From the NCBI GenBank assembly GCA_030142905.1, contig JASJOG010000027.1, positions 744,001 to 808,000 on the forward strand: DNA of 64,000 nucleotides, given 5' to 3'. Positions 19,076 to 32,197 of this stretch are shown in pieces. How positions within the stretch are numbered: position 1 is the stretch's first letter; each line of letters starts with the position of its first letter. A model generated the notes under the pieces. That model did not search any database, was not told the origin of the DNA, and saw nothing but the letters and a program-made list of their open reading frames with translations. A program made the position numbers and the translations under genes. The DNA is from Heliopora coerulea (lineage: Eukaryota > Cnidaria > Anthozoa > Scleralcyonacea > Helioporidae).

Positions 19076-21594
19076 TTGTGTCAAAACCTGATTATGTAAT
19101 CACACGTGAGAAGATTAAAAACGTGTTGCAATTTAACATGTGGAATTTTTTTTTCATATGATTTTTCATTTGTTTGTATTTTCCCGTTTTCAAGTTTCAG
19201 ATCTTACTTGATTTCACATGTTTTAGACTATTGGACCTATTTTACTAACAATTTTCTAAACAGAAATCTACGAGCAAAGGTATAGCCAGATCGATAGTCA
19301 AAGTTAAGGTTTCTGTCCTAATCTTTATTACAGACGGAATATATAACCATATATAACCAGATGAAAACATTATTCTGGCAGCAGTCAGGTCATAACTTAA
19401 TCTAGGGCTCCCCAATATTATAAACTTGATCTCCACTGGGCGGAATTTTCCGCACGTACAAACTTTTTTCTTTGTGTTTTTCTAAATAATCGTACTTAAA
19501 AGCTCCAAAGACAAAGAGAAAATTTCGTCCGCGCGGAAAATTCCGTCTAATGGAAATCAAGCCTTAATGAAAACAAAGAAAAAAATCAGGTTGTGCGCGT
19601 GGAAATCCACCCGAAGGTAAATCGCGCCAATTGCTGTATGACACGGTAGGGAACTGGCACGAACGTCCGTTCAAAAAATCGTCCGAAGTGGTCTTTTGTT
19701 CACTGATATTAATTTTATGGTTGAACTAACTTTAATCGTCCTATTTTGGGAGAACATCATGGGACTGCTTAAGTTAAAAGGCTCGGATATGGAAAAGTTT
19801 GTTATGACAGAAAATGCGGTGGTTTGGTGACTTCTGTGGAATGATAACTTTGCTGTGATGGTATTGAACGTTCCAGAGTTGTCCTCGGCTTGAAATTCAG
19901 GTATATTTAATGTAATGTAGAGCCGGTGATATCTATAGATTTCTGTAGATCTTGGGTTAGATAATTTACATATATCGTAATAGAAGTTTACTCAATATGT
20001 TGGGTTAACCTTTCTTAATTTGCCTCTCATGTACTCTAATTTTGCGATTTTGTGGTCCTAGGCCTGATCAGTGGCCGATATTTTTATATTTTTATTCTCT
20101 TTTTATGCAATTTTTCGTATATATTTAATTTTTTTGGCATACAAGGCTCCTAATGATAACAAATTTCTTGTAAGCTGGAAGGACAACCCTGTTTTAAATA
20201 AAAACATCAACATATGTTTTTCGTGCATTCGTGGAGAATTAATATGAGCAGTAAAGAGGTTTGGCTCAGCTAAGTGGGACGTTCTGGTTATATATTCAGC
20301 ACAACCTCTGTTAATTTTTGTCCACGGCTTCAGATTTTATAGTCCGATAGTTTCGATTATTCCTTTGGAGATTTCACTGACAAAAGTCAAACGTGAGTTG
20401 ATAATTTCTTGATTTTTGGCTGAGAAGTTGACCTATCTACGAAAATGTCTCAGTCACTCGCTCAACGACATGAAAGTTAAATAACAACTGTCGGTTCTCC
20501 ATTCCAACGTACTATTGAACGTTTAATTCAAGGTTCAAATTCAAATCTCTCGCTCTCACTCAAGCAAGTTTGTACTTTTTTCTCTTTTCAAATAAATACA
20601 TTCTCCTTTACCGCCATATTTGTTCGGTTCCAGCCATGGTTTTTCCCTCTCATTTAGTCGTGACCAGTCCTCGCTCCACACATTCAGTCGAATTTACATC
20701 AATTTCACCCTTCATATGATTTTAGAAATAAGCCCATTGATTTTTATATGGACCTGGATATCTTTGGCAGATTGTTGTGATAGTATTCATCCCGCAAAAA
20801 GTCGATTTTATGTTAATTTTTGGCTCATTATGGTAAGTCTGAGCCTCAAAATTTCATGGTAAAGCATTGGAAATTCTTTGAAATCTTCAATCACTCCTAA
20901 ACATTAGCACATGGTGTGCTAGTACCAACTATCCTTGTTGATTGTGTGACACAATAATGTCAGTGCCTCACACTCTGGTCATTAAAGTTTTAATTTTCAT
21001 AGTTATTCACTATTAACAAGATAAAAATTTTTTTCTTGAAAGAGTAAAGCACATGCCCCCCCTTGCTAGTTCTTCCCCCTGCTTGCACAATCCCTGAATA
21101 TTTACAAATCACGTATAAAAGTATAAATGTAATCAATTAAGGAATACAAAATGATTATATACACATATAATTAGTATTATGTAGAAAAAGCTTAAGAAAT
21201 GTCCAATTTCCAATTTCCATAAAAATACCATGACAGTTTTGGGAGAAGAATACAATAATCTGTTTTCTCCAGTCCTCTCAATTTGAAGGTTACAAGTTCA
21301 AAATAAAGTCATGAAGATGTTACATTTAAAAAGTACAGTTAACTAAACAGCTATAAAATGGCTTCAGCATGGTTTGACCAAGGTATATTATTTTACAAAT
21401 CATATATAAACTATAAAACTGTTGGGTTGCACAAGAGTTTCACCCAGCTATGTTTAAAAGCACTATTGTTGGCCAATCTTTGTAAGAGTGGATGGTGACT
21501 GACCAAGTTAAACTATTTTCAACCTTATTTAAAACAGACTTAATTTTGAAACTAACCAAATAGCAACCAGCATCATTAACTCGTTCCTGGTGGC

Positions 21595-21665
21595 ATAAGA
21601 CTTCTATCATTTTACTCTGGCTAATGCCAGACGATTTTACTCATCGAGGGAAGAGCTCCCGCCTT
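21595..21665 (-). repeat. Dispersed palindromic repeat (CTGGCATTAGCCAG core)
   Basis: Core palindrome CTGGCATTAGCCAG followed on the minus strand by AGTAAAAT. Related copies at 46435-46475, 46548-46610 and 50890-50960 occur in both orientations, embedded in similar 'tcttaatgagttaa' context. It looks like a short dispersed repeat or terminal region of a non-autonomous element. Confidence 0.5.
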
Positions 21666-22300
21666 GAAAGAGTTAAACTGTTTAATCTGCACTACATGTT
21701 TTTATAGTATTTGTACATTACATCTTGGTTCAAGCCTAAACCATCCACAGCTGTAAATGTTCTGAAAGAAGTACTTAAGTAAGTTAACAAAACAATGAAT
21801 TTACTGATATTGTAATTTTGCATTTTATAACACTGAACCGTCCGCTGTCCTTTATATGCTAGTTTTGCTTCTGCTAACTAATTATTAGTGAACAGTGAAA
21901 AGACTTGAATGAAAGAGGTGCAGTTTGTAACAAGATCCCGTGCTAGCTTACCTTAAACTTACGTATTGTGTACATCAGCTTCGACGCACTGAAAGTTCCA
22001 CAAACCGTCTGCGATTATATCTTTGAAGCCCATTGAAAACCTGACAAAACTTGCATAAACCTAGAAACTACTTGCTGGTTTCCAGTATATGTAATTGGTT
22101 AGTGAAACCTTTGAGTGAACATCTTTTCATGGCCGTATAAACTGTTAAACTTAGTAAGTGGGTAGCTCATAAAAATGCGGTTATATTCACCATTAGAATA
22201 GTTCACAATTTTCGAAACAAACCCGTATGTCGAAGACCTACTTAATTCTTCAAGAGTTGACGGAGTAATGTTTAAGGGTAGAAATGGTCTGTGTCTTTGT

Positions 22301-23556
22301 TCACTGGTGTTCGACTGCGAAGTTCTTTCGTCTACAGCAGTACATCTTTGCCTTAGTGACTCGAATAATTTTAGTGATCATTCGATCGTATGGCTCGAGG
22401 GAACGCGTCCAGTAAGGAGCCCATTGCCAATCTCTCAGTACTTTAGGAAGAACATGAGGTGCCTTCTTCTGGAGGACGTTGATCACTATTATGATCAACA
22501 AAAGCAACAAGAATGGGACGCCAAATCCAACCAAGTATTGCCAGCCCGCTAATGAAAGACCCAGAATGATACCAGGGAAAATGAAAAACATCAGAAAGAG
22601 ATATACGAACGCGAACCAGCGATACTTTGCAGTTGTATTCCCCAGGGCTTTGGCCCCACAGATTGGGACATTCCGCATGAATGGTAGAGGATACCAGATA
22701 ACAATACCTGATATGTTGAAGAACAAGTGGCAAAGCGCGATCTGTAGAGACTGTGTAAAATTATCATCAACTGCCAAGGCGGCAAGAATTGCTGTGACGG
22801 TCGTGCCAATGTTGGCTCCCAGGGTCAGTGGGTAGGTCCTTTCGATGGTGACCACGCCAATACCGACCAGCGGTGTCAAGGCGGAGGTGAATATGGAACT
22901 TGACTGCACAAGCATCGTCAATCCGGCGCCGAGCAGGATAGCGACGTAGCCGGTGAGATATTTCAATGGTCCCGGGAAGTCGGCGTTGATCATCTTCTTG
23001 ATGATTTTGGCAACTTGGCCTTTGAGCATTGAATGTAATAATTTCACGATGCCGCCAAGACAAACACAGAGGATGAGAAGAGAGAGAATCAAAAGTATCA
23101 CGCCCACTTCCTTGTCGCTCATTCCTGTATCGTGAAAAAGAAACGTGTCGCAAGGTTTGGTACCATTTGGGGAACAAAACTTTATTAAGCTCTCCTCTCC
23201 AGTGTCGTTTTTCTGAGCAATTTTTTCGATCAAATCTTTGTTTATTTTAATTATCTTGTCCGTGAAAGGTTTCGTTATCTTTTTCAGTAGGTCTACTTTA
23301 GTCGATTGCTTTTCCTGAAGTCCAAGAGAATCGGTTATCTCTCTAGTGAGGCGCCTGAGATAACCTGAGGCTTCCTCAAGAGGCAGAAGTATGAGGACGC
23401 TAAGCCAGTTGAAAATGTCGTGGACAGTCGCTCCGGCGAACGCTCTCCGAAACTGATCCCGATCTCCGGCGTGACCAACCGAGACAATAGTGTTGGTGAC
23501 TGATGTCCCGATGTTAGCTCCCATTACAATGGGGATGGCTGCTTTGACTTTCAAGA
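22301..23556 (-). CDS. SLC34A copy 2, exon 3 (terminal coding exon)
   Basis: Same architecture as copy 1: ...[52 protein letters not shown], the hydrophilic extracellular loop with paired Cys ([10 protein letters not shown]), membrane segments, [19 protein letters not shown], second [42 protein letters not shown], Cys/Arg tail YCCRRK, TGA at 22301-22303. The Ala-x-Ala...Asp signature predicts electrogenic transport. The loop before IALCH reads [11 protein letters not shown] where copies 1 and 3 have ASTGTA..FRDSMQ, a localised replacement. The acceptor AG precedes 23556; the reading frame is intact over 418 codons. Confidence 0.94.
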
Positions 23557-24699
23557 CTTAAAACAAAATAAATTTAATATAGTGAGCGAGGGTAATATGT
23601 ACTAAATGAATACTGCCAAATGCAAAGGGGTTGTTTATTTTACGTTGTTTTTGAGCCAAGTATCTTCTCATGTTCAGAAAAGTAATCCCAGTCCCTGCAC
23701 TCCGTACTCCGTAGCCCATTGACATCTATAATTTTATAAAATAGATGTAATTTATTTTCAACCATTTCATATTTTTATACTTCTCTTATTATGTCTATAT
23801 CGTATATTTTATTGTCTTTGTTAAAATTTTGTATTAATTATTGTAAATAGAGTGAAAAAATCAAAAACTACTACGTGGATTTTCCCATTCTTTAATAAAT
23901 TCATTGATTGATTGATTGATTGATTGATTCATTCATTCATTCGTTCATCTTTTTCGTGGATAATCATCTTCTGTTGCCCCACCAGCGTTTCGTCAGCTCT
24001 AAATTTACAAAACAGCCGGCAGGGCGAAGTACCGTTCCTGCCCAATCTCTTTGTAATTCAGCGATAAAAATAGCAAATAAATGCCAAATATGCAAATGGC
24101 TTTTCAACTTCACAGGTTAGTGAATTATTTGGATCACTTCTCGTGGAATTTTAAAGGTCACAGCTTTTTACTCCTTATAAAACGAAAACGACATGTGAGT
24201 ATTTTCCAGATTTGAGGGAGAAACATTATTGACTTCCGTTCATTTCGTAATTTTAACGCTGAAACGCTCAAAAGGCACTCAAAGATATTGACTGTTGATC
24301 GACGCCCACAACTTGATAAGCCTAGTGATGTCCTCAACTTGACGAGCTAATTCATGATAATATTTTTAGCTTCTTGGGTCAATAACTTTAATTTCCCACC
24401 TCTTTTATGTATATTTATGTGATATGTCAAGGGCGGTGACGGATTAGGAAAGGCTAGACTCCCACAGCGTCGCAAATTTTTGACGAGGAAGTACTGATGA
24501 TATAAAGATTGTGTCCTTTAGTATCTTTATTCATAATCAAAGTACTGAAATGGTACTTTACGACAGATATCTTTATTTAACTTTCTAGATTTTTGTCGGG
24601 ACGTCAACGAAATGCTTTTCCCTCACCTTATTGTCTTCAAAAATAAGCCCTCCCTCAAAAAAATAAATAGATAAAACACAATTACAAATAGATATCGTA

Positions 24700-24759
<60 letters not shown>

Positions 24760-24897
24760 ACACGGCTTCTAGGTAGACCAGAGCTAAAATTCCTTTGTAA
24801 TTTTATTTCTGATAGAATTACCGTGATTAAATAAAAATCAATCAATCAATCAATCAATCTGTCTGTCTATCTGTCTATCTGTCTATCTGTCTATCTG

Positions 24898-24942
<45 letters not shown>

Positions 24943-27900
24943 ATATCTATTTATTTATATATTATGGTTTGTTGACCTCTCACGGTTCACTATAAAGCCG
25001 GAATATTGACGAACTATGGATAAAAATATTCTATCTTCTCAAGTGAAAGTTTTTTATTGACTCTGAAGAACAAAGACCAAGGTTTGTCAAACCAGAAGCT
25101 ACGATATAACATGGATATTTTCTAGAAAATTATACAAATGTGTGATTTCAAGTCTTCGCTTTTGTTAGTTCAGCAGACAAATTTATTTGATGAAAAAAAA
25201 GCATTCGACGTTTCAAGCAGAAGCAGTTCATCACAAAGAAAGAGTTGAGCAACTGTCTTCGGCGTAATGGAAGGCTTTCGTTGATATTAATTTCAATATT
25301 TATGCTTTCTAACACGATGGTTTATCACCTCAGGCTCATTGCAATCTTTATATGCAGCGTTTTATGGATGCCTGATCGACAAAATCAAACAATTTAGCAG
25401 GTGTTACTTCGCCGAAATGGAAAATTATAACATTGTACCAACTGGTTTCAGCTGGTGAAACAACCTCATGTAACATTAACATTTATGTCTAACTTTCTAA
25501 TCAGGTAGTAGAATAACTTTTCGTGTTTCCATTGAGTAATAGATACGTGAATGAAAGTATTGAGAATGACAAATGAGAAATCCTTAATTTCGCGTTTATC
25601 TGAATTTCCGTAAATGGGTGTTTTGATAAATCGATGGCAACACACAAATCTATCCTTCCGTTACTGAACTAAGATTCTAGTGACCACGGAAGTTGACCTG
25701 GGAACATCTGTGGGGAACAATAATGTTTTCGAAAACTTTGCCACACACGTTTCTCTCTCTATACTTGTGAGTTTTCATTTCGCGAAGTGTACTCAGTTCG
25801 ATGTATTAAACAGAATGAAAGAAAAGAAAAGTAAATTCTACAACGGTGGATGAAAGATGTTTTTGCGGAAATTGGAAGAAATATCGAAACCAGCTTTCAG
25901 ATGAAGAGTGATGTCAATTGTCGAGAGGTCATTCAAGTCGTTAAAATTGCCGAATGTTTGCTTCCACTCAAGTCTTTCGATACTAATAACCACTTCATAA
26001 TCTCTTATTTTGTAACACGATTTCCGACTACTGAGCAATGCGATGTCGTGTGCTTGAGAGTGCGTCACGCATTCAACGCTTGTCCTCGGTCAAACCTTAA
26101 AAAGCTCTTTGAAAACTTTCATTGAGCTTTGTTCTGAACAATATTCGTGGAATAACTCCATCCTAGTTCTACCCGTCTTTATCTGGGGAAAACTAGAACT
26201 CCCAAGAAAGTGCAAAATCAGGAAGAGAAAAAATATTAACTTTCCTGATTGAAAGCTCACGGAGCGATAATCCAGGAAATTTTTCTATTTAATTGCCCTG
26301 AACTCGAAAACACGCGTTTCTCTCACCAGATTTCGTGAAAAGACAAGGTTTTGTTGAAAAAGATGAAAATATCTGGTAGATGTCGAAGAATTTTTCAACC
26401 AATAGAGAGCGATTTACCCCACGTCGATGTACTCCTGATCTACTCGTTCTTGCTTGTGGTCGTCGTGTAACAACGAATTAGAAGAACAGAACAAATGAAT
26501 GAAGAAAGCAAAAAAGAAAGTTTGTTAGGAGCTTTAAGAAAGCTGAAAAGCTTTCGGAGTTGCCAGAAGAATTTAAACTTTCGTCATAAAGTTTCGTCAA
26601 GATGGCGTATGTGGTAGCGATCCGTTGATTTATCGAAACATGGCTTCCAGCCAGTCTCCGTTATTGTTTTGGAAATGTTATTTTGTAGACGTTTACGAGA
26701 GACTAGAGTTTAGGTTCACGACAGCTCGGGCTAAAAAACCGATGAATCCAGTCCAAGAATCAACGTCCTCTTTGAGGAAGTAAAGGTTCATCGTATGATA
26801 CAAAATTCTCCTGTGACTCCTGCTTCACGCGTTTCTGTTTTGGAAAGCCTATGTCCAAAAAATGTGCGCAGCTGAAAAACACACTGGTAATTAGATTGAA
26901 GTAGACTGCGTAGCTGTTGTCAGAAAAGATTCAAGATTCCAAAATAGAGTTCGAATTAATGGAGTAAATTTGAGCCAAGATAGTATAAATTAGTTCGAGT
27001 TAACGGGGAGTTGGAGTTAAATGACAGTACATAATGTAAGAACGAGATCAAATGCAGGGGAAATTGAATTTGGTTCGAGTTAGCATGGAGTTCGAGTTAG
27101 CGAGGTTCTACTGTGAGACAACTTTTGCTAATACGTCGAATGGTAAACTATTGAACGTCAGGTCTCAAACATTTGTTTCTTATTTAAACTGCACTTTTTC
27201 AGTTTTAAAACTTATACGTGCAAGCGGTAGCATACAAATTAATGTAGCCAACTGGGATGCTAATGGCTTGGAAATTCCACTAACATTCTCATGATGGGAA
27301 TTCGAAACATGTTTTCCTAGAGCTGATCTATATGTGATCATGAGCCTATAAAGTGCAATGTTATCAATTTAGAAGGAAGTGATGAAGGTTACTTACGGCC
27401 AGAGCCGACCATGGCGACCACGATCGAAGTAGAGGTGGATGAGCTCTGCACCAAAACGGTGGCCAAAAGGCCAATAACCACCCCAGCCACCGGATTAGAA
27501 AGCGTAGAGTCGTCATTGAACGCTTTACCAGCCGTCTTTCCTCCAAGAAGACGGAATGCCGAGCTTAGGAAACTCAACGAACATACGAAGAGGTAGAGGA
27601 AACCTAACAGAAGGGCGATCTTCAATAACGTGAAGCCCACACGAAGCACTTTATCTTTCGTTGTGAGATCTACATTGGGGCAATAACAAACTGTTAAACA
27701 ACACTTTTATGACAAGAGTGCATAGATGACCTGAATAGAGGAGTAATATCACGATCATCCACCGAGGTAACATTAAGCAAAAGTTTCATGAAAGTCTTCT
27801 GGGTAATCTACGGGACACGATTAATTATCGCGCTTGATTGTTCGTCCTGATTTATACAATTCACTCTCATAAGTCATGAGAACGTATTGCAACATTCGTG

Positions 27901-28625
27901 GGCGAGTCATTTGCAGGATTCGTTCTCTAAACAGATAAACACATTGCCAAGGTGGAGAATCAAACGCGACAATCGATTCGTGTGGATAGGCTTTTATCCA
28001 CACAGAGAGTCGACTGAAAGATACGACTTACTGGAGCGGAATTGGAACTCACACCTACGCCGCTTCCGGTCTTCCTCGTCGTTTGATCATTTGACTGAGT
28101 GAGTCAATAGGGAGGAGTGTGCTCGCAATTTTGCACAGTGGGCTAGAGAAAAAAATATCCCCTTTGCGACCTCATAGTTCGTTACAAACTCGTCGCGGGA
28201 ATCTCTTGGACGGCTAAATTCGGTAAAGACAACACATTGATCCCAGTTCAACCATGTATCCGTCAGCTCAGTTTGGAGACCGTCGATCCAATTTCCTGGA
28301 GGTGCGAGTGTAAACGTCGCTCTAGAAAACCGAATGTTTCTGTTGATTTTCGCAGTGAGAAATAACAGTAAAAACTTCTCTCGATCATCAACGAACAAAG
28401 TAATTTTGATAAATGAATCCCACCGACGACAAATTTGCAGAGATGAAAAAGTCTTACCAAACCAAGGAGTACCAGTATCTGTTAACTCCGGTAATTTCCA
28501 GGGATCGTCAATCTCTGGTTGTTTTTCAAGGCTCCCCACTTTCTTGGTTCCTCCATTTTGCTCTTTTATGCTAACCGTCGCCGTTGGTGGTTGACTTACT
28601 GTTGGTTTGCCAGTGTCGTCCTTGA
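22301..28625 (-). CDS. SLC34A copy 2 locus, the only copy open in all three visible exons
   Basis: Three exons join in phase: about 28625-28458, 27669-27397 and 23556-22301, giving about 565 residues plus an unidentified short N-terminus; vertebrate NaPi-II proteins are 600-690 residues. Expected role: Na+-coupled inorganic phosphate uptake across an epithelial membrane (in a cnidarian, gastrodermis or calicoblastic tissue are possible sites, which is inference). Both QSSS motifs, both GANIGT segments and the electrogenicity Asp are present. Introns are about 3.8 kb (with a large ATCT microsatellite) and 0.8 kb. This copy is the best candidate for a functional gene. Confidence 0.9.
23902..23945 (+). 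repeat. (GATT)n / (CATT)n microsatellite
   Basis: Tetranucleotide array in intron 2 of copy 2, equivalent to the (ATTC)n array at 6402 and the array at 53158. Confidence 0.8.
24698..24960 (+). repeat. (ATCT)n microsatellites with a short interruption
   Basis: (ATCT)n at 24698-24758, an insert of about 80 bp with (AATC)n, (CTGT/CTAT) units and (ATCT)n to about 24945. Occupies the same intron position as the CT/TA block in copy 1 and the GATA block in copy 3. Confidence 0.9.
26990..27117. mobile_element. Tigger/pogo-type terminal region, copy 2
   Basis: Repeats of GTTCGAGTTA ending 'gcgaggttctactg', the reverse complement of a CAGTAGAACCTCGC terminus. No transposase. Orthologous to 12551-12676 and to 56355-56475. 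Confidence 0.5.
27397..27669 (-). CDS. SLC34A copy 2, exon 2
   Basis: Codes [31 protein letters not shown]...[19 protein letters not shown], the first membrane helices and the first QSSS motif. The acceptor TGTAG precedes 27669 and the donor GTAAGT follows 27397 on the minus strand. It differs from copy 1 by only a few residues (KDK for KSK, GFT for DFG). Confidence 0.93.
28458..28625 (-). CDS. SLC34A copy 2, exon 1 (first visible coding exon)
   Basis: N-terminal cytoplasmic region: [19 protein letters not shown], then [29 protein letters not shown]. The DDPWxLP motif before the first helix is characteristic of NaPi-II. The donor GTAAGA at 28457-28452 gives phase G|AT into exon 2. The 5' edge (about 28625) is approximate: a candidate AG acceptor lies in TATCTTCAAG; no in-frame ATG is available, so translation starts in an upstream exon. 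Confidence 0.82.
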
Positions 28626-29239
28626 AGATACCATATCATGTCAAATGAGAATTTAATGTGGTCTTAGTTCACGACTAAATTTTGAGTTGATTTTTACTTA
28701 CATATCCTCGGTTAAGATGTGAAAATTCTCTTAGTTCCATTTTTCAACAGGAGTTGGTGGAAAATTAATCACACTGCTATCTTTTCACTTGAAATTATGA
28801 TCCTCCAAGACTCATATAGCCGAATTTGTAGACCAGTGTCATGAAAGAATAGCAATTTCGGCGTTTGTGATTGGCTATTCATGCCCCACTAAGTGTCAGG
28901 CCGTATAATTTACCTTCTCAATTATATTCAAAGTCCTTGTACAGCCAGTAAGGTGTGTCTGAAGGACCCTTTATCCGGTACAATAATGTTACGCGACAGA
29001 ATTTCGCGTGACTCGTGGTAATCAACAAACACCAACTGTTCGTCTTCTTAATTCCTTCTCGGCAGAAATGCAATATTACAGTGGTGGCTCAATTTACACG
29101 TACAACTACGGATTTCCTCGGAACTCTAACGCGGCAACTTCTTGACAGTTCCTCGTGTTTATCTTCACTACGTCATACATTATACTGCTAACACGCTTCC
29201 TACGCGTGAACCGGAGAAGGTCCACTAACGGTCCTCTAA

Positions 29240-30000
29240 CATCCTCCTCCTCTGGAAAACAAGACTTCTGGTTTGTTGGCAGGAACAGAACAACAAAACT
29301 AGAACATAAAAAAACGTTAGTTATTTACCCAAAGTGTGCGTAGGTTCTAAGTTGAAGTGCATTTCAATAATGTCGACTTGTCATTTCATAATCCCTGGAG
29401 CCTAAAATTACATCATCTCGAATGCTAATCATAGTCACAGAAAAATTCTCTATTACCGCAAAGCGGATTGTTGATTTTACTCAGCAATTCAAGAAATTCT
29501 AAATGAAGCTATTCGTATCACATCACCTCATTCCCCTCCCGGGGTTTCCTTCTGCTCAATAAAATTGTCTGACGCCAAGCAGAAAAAAAAATAATGTAGT
29601 CGACGGTCTTGTCAGACGAGTTAGGAGTGTGTTATGATTACGAGAATCACTGTGGAATTTAAGATTCCGATATCAGGGTACGACTACAGTTAAAAAATTT
29701 AACTGTTATAATAAATTCCCAGACATTCCCAGACAAAATTGGAAGTATAGTTAAACAATTTGAAGGACGAGTAGTTTTACGGTTCCTCGAAGACAAGGAA
29801 TTGGTCAACCAATGTTTATATAGCGGGATTGGGAGTAAGCTTTGTAGATGTTATGTCGTGACTCAGGTTCCTTCGTTGTTGTCACAACGTAAAAGCTCGT
29901 TTGAACGTGCGATTTTTTACCTAGCGATGGTCATCTGGGTTAAACAGGGTCGTCTTGGTATATGTGTTAAATACACGAACACATCAAGGACAAACTGGGT
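29240..30000. other. Unit-2-specific stretch with no recognised gene
   Basis: Has no counterpart in units 1 or 3 within the window. Contains scattered short open frames without recognisable motifs. A 'aaaattgtctgacgccaagcag' phrase near 29565 resembles the dispersed CTGGCATTAGCCAG family and may be a degenerate copy. Confidence 0.4.
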
Positions 30001-31905
30001 CGAATTATAAGCAAATATCTTTCCTTGTACACTGTCATGGACTCATAGGGTCATTACATGCGCCAGAATGACAATGGCAAGGCGCAAAATCATTGGTGTA
30101 AGCGGGTTTTAAAACATGCTCTTTCGGTGTGATCAACTCATGACGACGGTGTAGAGATTGGTCTTGGGACTAACAATCCCTAACGCTCGTAGTTGTCATC
30201 TTTTTTCATAAATACTTTGTAACAGTTGCCGTTATTATGTTTTCTTAAAGGTCCTAATAAGGAATAGGGTGTATGTATACGATGTGTTTACTTGTTTTAA
30301 CATTTCCTGGAAACATTGAATTTTTCAACCTAAATCTTAGTCCGTTGTTCCGACCTTAAATTCCGTACTTATACTAGTTGGAATATTATAACAGTACGAA
30401 AGCTATAGAAATAGTGAGTTTTCCAAATCTACCGTTGATGGGGTGAGAAAGAAAATGTAACAAAATGAAATACCTACATTCATAAATAACGAACCATAAT
30501 AACGAAAGATATACGAACACAAATACACTAGTTTTGTTATTTCTTATGGTTGAGAGGACTTTCAGAATATTGGGCCAGGATTTTGGAGGAATCTTTGTGT
30601 AGGTGGATGATTGGTCTGAATGAAATTAAATACCCCGCCTATTTTCATCTCCAAGTGCCCCCAGTTTTGCATATGATGTAATTTAAACATTTCTGGGTCT
30701 TTCAAGAACATCCGTGAATACGTTGTCATTCATACTAACATTCCGGTATTTAGCCTGAGATTCAGGTTATAAGCACCTTCTCTCCAATTTTTAAATCGTC
30801 TGGTTTTATCAGGTTTTCCGATTGCATGTACGCCAAATTTTTGTATACTTTCCTGCAAGAGAGACAGACGTATAATGTCACCAATCCTCTTTTTAACCTC
30901 AATCGCTTGCGATACTTCACAATGGTGCCGTTTAACCATTTGTGGATCGTTTGAAAACTTCCATGCATGTACGATGATATTGAGTTTGGTGTTAAGTCAA
31001 GTGAGGTCTGATTCTTTGTTCATAGTGCCAAATTTGTAAGAAACGGAAATTCTGATGTAATTTAGCAGACAAATTTAGCTGGATTATAAAAACAGGCGAA
31101 AAAACCGGAATACCATGCATTGTTTTTGAGGAGTGATATTGACGATGTCCACGAAAAATTGAGAACGATCAAAGACGTCTTTTACATCGGTTGTCCTATA
31201 GAAAAATAATTTTCTGAATGTGGGCCTGGTTGTATGAAAGTCTTTAGGAAATATTTCTATCCTAAGTAAACCCTTCACTATGACCGGTCAAAGTCTTTGA
31301 GAGAACTCCTGATAACAGTCCTTTTAGTCTTGTTAATTGTTGAAATTGTCATATTTTCAGCCCACGATTTTCAACAGTGTAAGTATTGTAAAACAAGGTG
31401 GAGGGGGCGTCCGGAAGTCTCCGTTCATCAAAGACCCAAAGACTTTGCGAGATATGGGGAAAGTCTCGGCATTACTCTGGTTAATTTTCTTCTAACCTTT
31501 CTCCAGAGGGCCCTTTAGCTTTTTCCAGACAGTGGTCGGGCTCTACCATTTCAAGGCACAGCGACTAAACTTCTCCAATCCAGACATTTTCTCTACATAT
31601 TTGACAGAATCTAGTTGGTCAACATATTTTTATGTTAATATTCAGGAAAATATGTTGACAATATTCGGAGTTACCATTGTTAAGTATTTTAGCAGGATAC
31701 TAAGTGGTTCCCGTAATTTGTATTTGGTCATATTTGTTAAAAGTGAAGGTCTACACCGTTGTTCCCCACTTGGCCGCTGACAATGCTATTATCTGTAAGA
31801 AATATCTGTAGACGAAGAGATTTGCATCTGTTGACGTGGCGCTATTTAAATGTTGTCCTGTCTGGGCTTAATCAACGAAGTGAAATGATAGATAAACGAA
31901 GGTCA

Positions 31906-32010
31906 AGCTCTATCCTCAGAAAAACGATTTCTGAGCCTCAGACGGGGATCGAACCCTCAACCTTCTGTTGACCGGTGAGACGCTCCAACCATTGGGCTAC
32001 CAAGACTCAG
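31906..32010 (-). mobile_element. tRNA-derived SINE (family S), minus-oriented
   Basis: Minus strand shows the A box (GTAGCCCAATGGTTGGAGCG) and B box (GGTTGAGGGTTCGATCCC). It is head-to-head with the SINE at 32067-32197, forming a foldback. Duplicate at 59550-59645 has lost 16 bp of its A-box region. Confidence 0.7.
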
Positions 32011-32066
32011 CTCTCATACTTCCAACATATAAATTTCATCTATATCATTGTTAATATATTAGTGGC

Positions 32067-32197
32067 TTACGCTTAGGTCGCACATATATGTCGAACGTGC
32101 ACCTTGGCTGTCCATCTGAGTCTTGGCAGCTCAATGGTTAGAGCGTCTCACCGGTCATGAGAAGGTTGAGTGTTCGATCCCCGTCTGGGGCTCAGAA
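32067..32197 (+). mobile_element. tRNA-derived SINE (family S), plus-oriented, split by the BEL element
   Basis: Leader GTGGCTTACGCTTAGGTCGC, A box GGCAGCTCAATGGTTAGAGC, B box GGTTGAGTGTTCGATCCC. The SINE is interrupted at 32197 by the BEL/Pao element and resumes at 38055. The intact counterpart is at 59690-59890. Confidence 0.75.
32194..32197. other. BEL/Pao target-site duplication, left copy (AGAA)
   Basis: AGAA precedes the TG of the left LTR and recurs at 38055-38058 after the CA of the right LTR. The paralogous empty site near 59820 reads 'gctcAGAAatcg' once. Confidence 0.88.

Larger units (their letters stand above)
18868..22300. repeat. Segmental duplication block D (unit 2), 3' flank of SLC34A copy 2
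   Basis: Colinear with 42893-45404 plus 50626-51600, interrupted there by the long-TIR element. Identity is high by eye (long identical runs with occasional substitutions and small indels). The left edge holds a minisatellite of 'aaaagttgcc.aaa.tgtc' units (18950-19070). I see no recognisable gene; short open frames differ between the two copies. Confidence 0.8.
30010..32197. repeat. Segmental duplication block U (unit 2)
   Basis: Colinear with 58292-59820, where about 700 bp (30345-31065) is deleted. No recognisable gene. Its right end carries an inverted pair of family S SINEs. Confidence 0.75.
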
